NCBI GenBank assembly: GCA_018374355.1
Contig: JAHAFI010000014.1
Location: 1-64,000, forward strand
DNA: 64,000 bases
Direction: 5' to 3'
DNA from: Clostridiales bacterium
GTDB lineage: Bacteria > Bacillota > Clostridia > Lachnospirales > Lachnospiraceae
Below are positions 57,515-64,000 of this stretch, piece after piece. The translations under genes and the position numbers were made by a program. The notes below the pieces were generated by a model that searched no databases, was not told the DNA's origin, and worked only from the letters and a program-made list of their open reading frames with translations. Positions within the stretch are counted from its first letter, which is position 1. Each line of letters opens with the position of its first letter.

Positions 57515-60500
57515 ATGGCAGATGGAAAGATTGTAATTGAAACGGGGCTGGACACCAGCGGGATAGAAAAAGGAATAAAGAGCACACAGAAATCAATGAA
57601 ATCACAGGCTGCAAGCCTGGCGGCAGAGTATAGAAAGCAGGGGATGTCTGCTAGTGACGCTTTTAAAAAGGCTTGGGCTGAAATAGAAAGAAGCTCCGGG
57701 AATTCCTCCCAGGCTGTAAAACGAGAGTTTAGAGGTATTTCACAAAGTGCAGAGCAGGCGGCCAACAATGCAGAAAAAGAATGGAAAGAATCTTCTGCAA
57801 GTATAGGAATGTCCCTGGAAAAAATCAAAAGTCTCGCATCTGCTGCACTACATACAATAGGTGTTGCAATCGCCGGAGTTACAACAGCACTAACAGGAAT
57901 CGGCGGATACGCTGCCAAAGTAGGCTCTGATTTCGAAGCGGGAATGAGTAAAGTCTCCGCTATTTCAGGAGCTACCGCCAGTGAACTGGACAAACTGACG
58001 GAAAAAGCAAAAGAAATGGGAGCAAAGACAAAATTTTCTGCTTCTGAGGCTGCCGCCGCCATGGAATACATGGCAATGGCCGGATGGAAAACAGAAGATA
58101 TGCTGTCCGGTATTGATGGAATTATGAATCTGGCGGCAGCGTCTGGAGAAGATCTGGCGCTCACTTCGGATATCGTGACAGATGCATTGACTGCGTTTGG
58201 ATTAAAGGCAGATGATGCTACGCATTTCGCAGATGTATTGGCGGTTGCTTCGAGCAGCACAAATACAAATGTAGCGATGATGGGCGAGACCTTTAAGTAT
58301 GTTGCTCCTGTTGCCGGAGCGCTTGGATTTTCGGCGGAGGACTGCGCTGCAGCCATTGGTCTGATGGCGAACAGCGGTATTAAAGGCAGCCAGGCGGGCA
58401 CTGCTTTGCGTTCCATGCTTTCACGGCTTGCAAAACCGACAGAGGAAGTTCAGACGGCAATGGATCAGCTGGGTGTTTCCCTGACCGATTCGAAAGGGAA
58501 CATGAAGTCTCTGGATACCATTATGCGGGATCTCAGAGAGGGATTTTCAGGACTGTCAGAAGCCGAGAAGGCTCAAATGGCTTCTGCTCTTGCAGGACAG
58601 GAGGCCATGTCAGGGCTTTTAGCCATCGTAGCTACATCGGATGAGGATTTTGACAAACTGCAGGTAGCGATCAGCAATGCGGATGGTGCAGCCCAGAAGA
58701 TGGCGGAGACTATGCAGGACAACCTTCAGGGAAAGGTAACCATCCTGAAGTCTTCTTTGGAAGGTCTGGGAATTGAAGTGTATGAGGAAATAGAAGAGCC
58801 TCTGAAGGATGCCGCAGAAGAAGGAACAGACTGCATTAACCGCCTGATTGACACCTTGAAAAAAGGCGGTCTGGAAGGCGCTGTTGACGAGGCTGGGGAT
58901 ATCGTGGCTGAACTTGCTACAAAAATCGCACAGTCCGCGCCGAATATGGTGGAAGCATCTACAAATCTGCTGAAATCATTTGTCAACGGCCTGAAAAAGA
59001 ACAGGAGACAGCTAAAAGTGGCTGCGAATGATATGGTAGATACGCTGTGTGACGGCCTGATCCAGTTATTGCCAAAGAAGATGCAGGAACCCGTGAAAAA
59101 GGCACTGGATTCTTTGCGGAGGACGTTTGATACCGGAACAAAGAACCTGCTGGATATGGGACGTGGAACTCTGGAAGTCCTGGGAAAGATATTTGAAAAA
59201 CTTGCGGATCATATGGATGTGGTTGTACCGTCTGTAGCAGCTTTAGTGGCCACATTTAAGACTTTCCAGATGGTTTCCGGTCCTGTAGGATCTGTGGTAT
59301 CCGTTGTACTGAAGTTGAAGGATGCGTCGAAAAACGCAGGGCTGGCAGTAAGTGCTTTGAATGCAGTGATGAACCTGAATCCTGCAACGCTGATCGCCGG
59401 CGGGATAGCTCTTTTAGTTGGTGCTTTGACTACTTATGCCCTTACATCGGGCCGCGCAGATGAGGCACAGGACGCATTTAATAAAAAAATGGATGAACTG
59501 GGGGCGTCTATTGAAAAAACGCAGAATGATCTGGACGGCCTGAAAGAATCCATGGAAAATACCAGTTCCTCAATTGATGCTTCAGCGGCGCCTATTGAAA
59601 AGTGGCGGGACGATCTGGGGAAATGTTTTGATTCCACCGGAAAAGTAAAAGAGGGCTGTGAGGATATGGCAAGCTATATCCTGAATGAACTGAATACGGC
59701 CATGGGTACGGATTATCAGCTTACCGCAGAAGGATTTATTGAGAATAATGAAGGCGTGAAGCAGTCTATAGATGATGTGAATAAAACCATTGACGAATAC
59801 ATACGCACATTAAAACAAAAATCTCTGCAGGAGGCTACATCGAACCAGTACACAGAGGCTATTCAGAAACAGGGGGAAGCTCAGGGACAGCTAAATGAAG
59901 CCCAGAAAGCCTATAATACTGCACTGGAAGACTATTCTAAAGCAATGGAGCAGTATCTGGAAAGCGGTGATTTGGAGGGGCTTGAAAAAGCGCAGAAAAA
60001 TCTGGATAACACAAGGGAGAAATTTGGTGAAGCCAGTAAAGCGGCAACAGATGCCAATGTGCAGGTGAGCGGTCTGGATGCAGTTATGAGTAAGCTGGCA
60101 GAGGGAACCCCGGAGAGTGTTCAGGAAGCTCTGGATATGTATGCACAGATACCAGTGCAGGCCGGTGATGCCGCAGACGGCGTGGCTTTCAGTCAGGAGA
60201 TCATTAAAAAGGCGTTATCTTCCACCGATTATACAAAAATGTCGGAAGGATTCCAATTGGCAGTTCTGCAGATTGAAGAATCCGGAGGGAAAATAGCTCC
60301 CAGTCTCCGGGATTCTCTTGTAAAGGCATTGAATGAATTTGAAAAGATGGGGCCTGAAGGACAGGAACAGATGCGGGCTTCCATGGGACAAATTCTGGAG
60401 GCTATGAGTGAAAAAATCCCCGAATTCAAAGATATTTCTGTAAAATCTTCGGAAGATGTCATCAGTACATTTAGACAATACCTGATTGACAGCGGAGCCA

Positions 60501-62017
60501 TGGAAGGTACGGGAAAAGAAAGCGTAGACAGTTTTGTAAGCGGAGTGGAATCCGGCAAGCCGCAGGCTAACAACGCTGCGGCGGAAGTAGTTGAGAGCAG
60601 TGCAGATACGACAAAGAAAAAAGCAGCAGAAAAGAAACCGGAAATCAAAGCGGCCGGAGCAGAAATGGAGAAGGGAATCCCCGAAGGGGCTGCTACAGTC
60701 GATACATCAACCGTACCGGGGCAGAAAGCACAGGAGGCTTCAGACAGTGCGGTTCGTGCAGTGATGGCTGGTGTACCTCTGGTACAGCAGGCAGCGCAGA
60801 TAAGTGCAGGAGGAATCAATACCGGTTATCAGAGTACAGATGTAACTTCTGCAGCGTCAGCAACAGGGATGGATTCTGTACAGGCTCTGATTGAAGCCAT
60901 CAATTCCTTGAACGCATCTGTTCAGAAGGCAACGGCAGGCATCGGATCAGCGGCGATGCAGGGACTCAGCTCCATGGATATGCCGGGAGAATTTGGCAGA
61001 CAGGGAACGGAAGCCTCCAGCCAGTTCGGCAGCGGTATTTCAAAGAATGCACAGACCGTAAGTGCAGCAGCTTCCACATTAGGAAATGCATCTGCAAAGG
61101 CTTTGAAAGGAGTAAACCTTACTTCAAATTTCCAGTCACAGGCCAAAAACGCTGTAACAGGATTTTGTGCTGTCATCCGCGGCCAGACTTCCACAGCGGC
61201 AAGCGCAGTCAGATCACTGGGAACAAGCGCAGCCAATGCATTAAAGGGGCTAAATCTGGGAACAAACTTTCAGTCGCAGGGAAGAAGTGCAGCAATCATG
61301 TTCATTACTGCGATTAAGTCACAGACATCTTCGGCAGCCAATGCATCGACAGCACTTGGTACAGCAACTACACAAGCCTTGATACGATGCAATATTGGTG
61401 CATCGGCACAGCTACAGGGACGTATGTTTGGAACATCCTTCAAAAATGGAATCACTGGGCAGACAAATCCTGTATCCTCCGCGGCGAAAGCACTGGGGAG
61501 TTCAGCTCAGAACGCTTTGAGCGGATTTTCCAGTACCGGACATGGCATCGGAGCACAATTTTCCTCCGGACTGGCAAGAGGAATACGGGCAGGGGAGCAT
61601 GGAGTAGTATCCGCAGCAGCGGCGGTGGCAAATGCTGCAGCAAAGGCGGCAAAAAGGAATCTGGAAATCCGTTCTCCGTCCGGAGTAGGCAGATATATCG
61701 GTAAGATGTTTGATAAAGGAATCGAACTTGATATGCTGAAGAATTCCAAAGGCATTGAAAAAGCGGCGAACAAGGTTACTGATCTAATGAAAATCAATCC
61801 CGGAGAATTACTGGAAGGTATGCGGGGAGCGTTTAGTTCAAACCTGAATCGACTGACAAATGAAAGAGCTGTAGGAAATATCAATACCATCACAGCGGAT
61901 TCTTCACGGGATGCCGGAGATGTATATCAGGAAATCCATTTCCATCAGGAAGTAAAAACACCCGTACAGATGGCAAGGGCTGTGCGAAGGGAAGGAAGGA
62001 GGCTGGCATTTACATGA
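57515..62017 (+). CDS. Phage tail tape measure protein
   Basis: 1500 residues, setting tail length. TP901-type core (about 105-420): KAKEMGAKTKFSASEAAAAM then GMSKVSAISGATAS and MSGLLAIVATSDED. Membrane-like hydrophobic stretches (about 580-660) and a central coiled coil (about 690-900). The last 400 residues hold imperfect repeats around N-F-Q-S-Q (near 1205, 1250 and 1290 ff.). The C-terminus ends RRLAFT. No lysozyme or peptidase domain seen. Overlaps the Dit gene by 4 nt. Confidence 0.95.
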   Translation: MADGKIVIETGLDTSGIEKGIKSTQKSMKSQAASLAAEYRKQGMSASDAFKKAWAEIERSSGNSSQAVKREFRGISQSAEQAANNAEKEWKESSASIGMSLEKIKSLASAALHTIGVAIAGVTTALTGIGGYAAKVGSDFEAGMSKVSAISGATASELDKLTEKAKEMGAKTKFSASEAAAAMEYMAMAGWKTEDMLSGIDGIMNLAAASGEDLALTSDIVTDALTAFGLKADDATHFADVLAVASSSTNTNVAMMGETFKYVAPVAGALGFSAEDCAAAIGLMANSGIKGSQAGTALRSMLSRLAKPTEEVQTAMDQLGVSLTDSKGNMKSLDTIMRDLREGFSGLSEAEKAQMASALAGQEAMSGLLAIVATSDEDFDKLQVAISNADGAAQKMAETMQDNLQGKVTILKSSLEGLGIEVYEEIEEPLKDAAEEGTDCINRLIDTLKKGGLEGAVDEAGDIVAELATKIAQSAPNMVEASTNLLKSFVNGLKKNRRQLKVAANDMVDTLCDGLIQLLPKKMQEPVKKALDSLRRTFDTGTKNLLDMGRGTLEVLGKIFEKLADHMDVVVPSVAALVATFKTFQMVSGPVGSVVSVVLKLKDASKNAGLAVSALNAVMNLNPATLIAGGIALLVGALTTYALTSGRADEAQDAFNKKMDELGASIEKTQNDLDGLKESMENTSSSIDASAAPIEKWRDDLGKCFDSTGKVKEGCEDMASYILNELNTAMGTDYQLTAEGFIENNEGVKQSIDDVNKTIDEYIRTLKQKSLQEATSNQYTEAIQKQGEAQGQLNEAQKAYNTALEDYSKAMEQYLESGDLEGLEKAQKNLDNTREKFGEASKAATDANVQVSGLDAVMSKLAEGTPESVQEALDMYAQIPVQAGDAADGVAFSQEIIKKALSSTDYTKMSEGFQLAVLQIEESGGKIAPSLRDSLVKALNEFEKMGPEGQEQMRASMGQILEAMSEKIPEFKDISVKSSEDVISTFRQYLIDSGAMEGTGKESVDSFVSGVESGKPQANNAAAEVVESSADTTKKKAAEKKPEIKAAGAEMEKGIPEGAATVDTSTVPGQKAQEASDSAVRAVMAGVPLVQQAAQISAGGINTGYQSTDVTSAASATGMDSVQALIEAINSLNASVQKATAGIGSAAMQGLSSMDMPGEFGRQGTEASSQFGSGISKNAQTVSAAASTLGNASAKALKGVNLTSNFQSQAKNAVTGFCAVIRGQTSTAASAVRSLGTSAANALKGLNLGTNFQSQGRSAAIMFITAIKSQTSSAANASTALGTATTQALIRCNIGASAQLQGRMFGTSFKNGITGQTNPVSSAAKALGSSAQNALSGFSSTGHGIGAQFSSGLARGIRAGEHGVVSAAAAVANAAAKAAKRNLEIRSPSGVGRYIGKMFDKGIELDMLKNSKGIEKAANKVTDLMKINPGELLEGMRGAFSSNLNRLTNERAVGNINTITADSSRDAGDVYQEIHFHQEVKTPVQMARAVRREGRRLAFT

Positions 62018-62862
62018 TAAAAGATATCTTTTTTACATTTGTCTGCAATGGAATGACATTACTCCTCCGGGAGCCCGAATACGGCGTAACTGCCTACGAA
62101 GGTCTGGAAGCAACCGACTATGAAATCGAGAAGGAAAACAACGTAAACCATATCGGCGCGCGGATGAAGCGCAAGAGAGCCCTCTCCCGGCCCATATCGG
62201 TTGAGTTTGATTATCTGGGCCCGGAGGAGAAGAAATCAGAAAAACGACAGGAGCTGATCCGGTTCTTCTCCCCATTCCGATCCGGGAAACTGACAGTGAA
62301 TTACATGGGAGTGGAACGGCAGATTGAATATGAAGTGTCCAGTTTTACCTGCAGCAGCCAGAGTATTTATGATCCGCTGTCCTGTCTGGTAGAGCTGGAC
62401 TGCATGGATCCGGCCTTCCGTGATATCCTGCAGTCCGGTGAGCGGATTTCTACATGGATCGGAGGATGGAAATGGAAGTTCACACTACCCTTCAAGATGA
62501 AGGAGCGCGGGGAGCCGCGGAAAAACATCATTAATGAAGGGCATGTGGAAACGCCGATTGAGATTGAATTTCACGGCCCGGCAGTCAATCCTAAGATCAC
62601 AAACCAGACAACAGGGGAATTTATCCGGATCAAACGGGAACTGACGACAGATGATACATTATATATCAATACAGCTTTCGGCCAGAAGAAAGTAGAAATT
62701 ATCCGAAATGGAATAAGGGAAGATGCCTTTGATTATATTGATCTGGCATCTTCTTTCTTTTCCCTGCAGGTAGGGGACAACGTGATCGAGTATTACAGTG
62801 AGAACGGTTTGGATCCCCAGTCCGTGGAGATTTATTACTATAACCGTTACATAGGAGTGTAG
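62014..62862 (+). CDS. Distal tail protein (Dit), phage tail family
   Basis: 282 residues. N-terminal belt domain (IKDIFFTFVCNGMTLLL, then EKENNVNHIGARMKRKRALS) and a C-terminal galectin-like part (PIEIEFHGPAVNPKITNQTT) are typical of siphovirus Dit. Forms the hub ring connecting tube and tip. Confidence 0.9.
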   Translation: MIKDIFFTFVCNGMTLLLREPEYGVTAYEGLEATDYEIEKENNVNHIGARMKRKRALSRPISVEFDYLGPEEKKSEKRQELIRFFSPFRSGKLTVNYMGVERQIEYEVSSFTCSSQSIYDPLSCLVELDCMDPAFRDILQSGERISTWIGGWKWKFTLPFKMKERGEPRKNIINEGHVETPIEIEFHGPAVNPKITNQTTGEFIRIKRELTTDDTLYINTAFGQKKVEIIRNGIREDAFDYIDLASSFFSLQVGDNVIEYYSENGLDPQSVEIYYYNRYIGV

Positions 62863-62865
62863 AGA

Positions 62866-63489
62866 ATGGAACATTATGGATTTTTCAATGGCGGGGATGA
62901 ATACGGGCAGGAGGAATTCAACCGCTACTTTGATAACATTTATGAGAGCGGCATTGCGGTAAATACCGACAATGCCATGCAGTATCCGGTGACAGCAGGG
63001 AGCAGACAGGTAATGGTAGGGACAGGGTTTTCCATCCTGCGGGGCTTTTACCATTTTAACGATTCTGAAAAAATTTTGACGCTTACACCGGACGCAAACC
63101 TGCCAAAGATTTACCGGATCATTCTGCAGCTCAACATAGCACAGGGGAAAACGCAGCTTCTTGCCAGAGCCGGATCAGCGGCCAGCACTCCGAAACCGCC
63201 AGAACTGACCAGAAATGAAACGGTGTATGAATTGTCTCTGGGACAGTATCAGATCGATAAGTCAGGTGCAGTAAAACTGATCCGGGATGAACGCCCGGAT
63301 GTGGAAGTCTGTGGAAGCATCCGGCCAAAGACATTGAATGAGTATGATCAGGCAATGAAAGAATACCAGCGGCGCTGGGAAGAGTGGTTTGATTCCCAGC
63401 AGGCCAAAGGCTGGAGGAACATCTTTGTGCAGGAAAGTACACCGGAAGGAGCGGTGAGTGGGAGCATATGGATAGACGAATTAACGTAA
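62866..63489 (+). CDS. Tail tip / baseplate-associated protein
   Basis: 207 residues. MEHYGFFNGGDEYGQEEFNR, then SGIAVNTDNAMQYPV and the WRNIFVQESTPEGAVSG end. It resembles structural proteins found beside Gp37-like genes; the first half looks like a receptor-binding-protein shoulder region. Function uncertain. Overlaps the next gene by 12 nt. Confidence 0.65.
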   Translation: MEHYGFFNGGDEYGQEEFNRYFDNIYESGIAVNTDNAMQYPVTAGSRQVMVGTGFSILRGFYHFNDSEKILTLTPDANLPKIYRIILQLNIAQGKTQLLARAGSAASTPKPPELTRNETVYELSLGQYQIDKSGAVKLIRDERPDVEVCGSIRPKTLNEYDQAMKEYQRRWEEWFDSQQAKGWRNIFVQESTPEGAVSGSIWIDELT

Positions 63490-64000
63490 GGTTCTTTGAC
63501 AAGGAGCTGAAGTTTCTGGGAGAAATGGATGCGTATATCGGGCTGGAATTTGTAAGACGCTGGACAACCTATGGGGAATTTAAGCTGTTTGTGTTTGAGA
63601 TTACGCAGGAAATGAAACATGGCCATTACGTCATGCTGAATAATGATCCACGGAAGACCGGGATCATCAAGCGTATACAGAATGGTGATGCGGATGATAC
63701 GACGGCGGAAATCGATGGTTTTACCCTTGTCCATATCCTTACCCAGCGTTTGACATATCCGCCGGAAGGGAAAGCTTACCATGCTTTTCATGCCCCCGCA
63801 GAAGATATTATCTGTTCCTTGGTAACGGCGAATGCGGTAGATACTTTGGACTCAAACCGGGTCATCCCATTCTTAGAAGTGAAACCATCCCTTAGCCGGG
63901 GGGACAGGATATATTATCAGACGCGGTATGATAACCTGTGCGATGCCGTGAAAGAACTCTGTGAAGCCTCTGGCATGGGTGTTGCCATAACACTTGACGC
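63478..64000 (+). CDS. ReqiPepy6 Gp37-like tail protein (partial, runs off the window)
   Basis: ATG at 63478 inside the end of the previous gene, open to the window edge (174 codons). MDRRINVRFFDKELKFLGEM, GLEFVRRWTTYGEFKLFVFE and RIYYQTRYDNLCDAVKELCE fit the siphovirus Gp37-like family, the tail-associated hub protein that follows Dit. The 3' end lies outside. Confidence 0.8.

Noticed and set aside
57511..58416. 301-codon minus-strand ORF opposite the tape measure gene
   Set aside because: Low-complexity Ala/Ser/Pro product caused by the repetitive helical sense strand.

Overview
The window comes from a spore-forming, gut-type Clostridia genome, most likely Lachnospiraceae (Blautia/Dorea/Ruminococcus-like). 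The evidence is the sporulation gene order (spoIIID, cotS-like, yabP-yabQ-divIC-spoIIE-tilS-hpt-ftsH), strong AGGAGG ribosome binding sites, frequent TTG/GTG starts and the type of prophage. Species cannot be fixed from the sequence alone.

Positions 1-22,900 are host chromosome. A membrane-anchored subtilase and an FHA protein (105-3976) are followed by an AlbA_2 regulator and a TPR-like protein (4287-6693), spoIIID, an AIM24-family protein, a MATE exporter, a CotS-like kinase-fold protein and a phosphohexomutase. The block 12.4-19.8 kb is a compact growth/sporulation cluster: HU, RqcP, YabP, YabQ, DivIC, SpoIIE, TilS, Hpt, FtsH. SpoIIE is short (one membrane helix) and has a 21-nt-spaced promoter with a Spo0A-box-like site. 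A GH13 alpha-glucanase closes the host part. The following 700 nt are non-coding but full of palindromes, then come tRNA-Tyr(GUA) and tRNA-Leu(UAA).

From the 3' end of tRNA-Leu to the end of the window lies a siphovirus-type prophage, cut off by the window edge. Its order is: integrase (minus strand) with a small-RNA-like unit behind it; PemK/MazF-like protein, mini-ImmA and repressor (minus), facing a Cro-like gene across an array of five operator-like palindromes; small early genes; sigma-like factor; a recombination/replication module (DUF1351, ERF annealing protein, SSB, ERCC4 nuclease, CHC2 zinc finger, DUF927 helicase) with an origin-like GTAAC/GTTAC cluster; an SNF2-like helicase with two DNA methyltransferases; a late regulator; terminase, portal, minor capsid, scaffold, major capsid, connector, tail genes, tape measure, Dit and a Gp37-like tail protein running off the end.

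Several extras stand out. (1) Before the terminase, a 700-nt ORF-free, hairpin-rich tract with a tRNA-like element ends in a strong terminator: a candidate large structured RNA. (2) Directly behind it is an AT-rich three-gene unit with its own promoter and terminator: a GHKL-type ATPase, a STAS-like (DUF4325) protein and a one-helix membrane protein, which looks like a partner-switch cassette carried as cargo and is the best candidate here for an undescribed system. (3) The minor capsid protein has a C-terminal HExxH domain resembling capsid-borne polymorphic toxins. (4) An antirepressor and a hicAB pair interrupt the head-tail operon. (5) A 26-nt palindromic element is shared by the leaders of the integrase and of a capsid-region gene 26 kb away.

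Three early prophage genes are each broken by one extra base in a homopolymer (A8, C9, A8). This looks more like base-calling error than decay, but slippage cannot be excluded.
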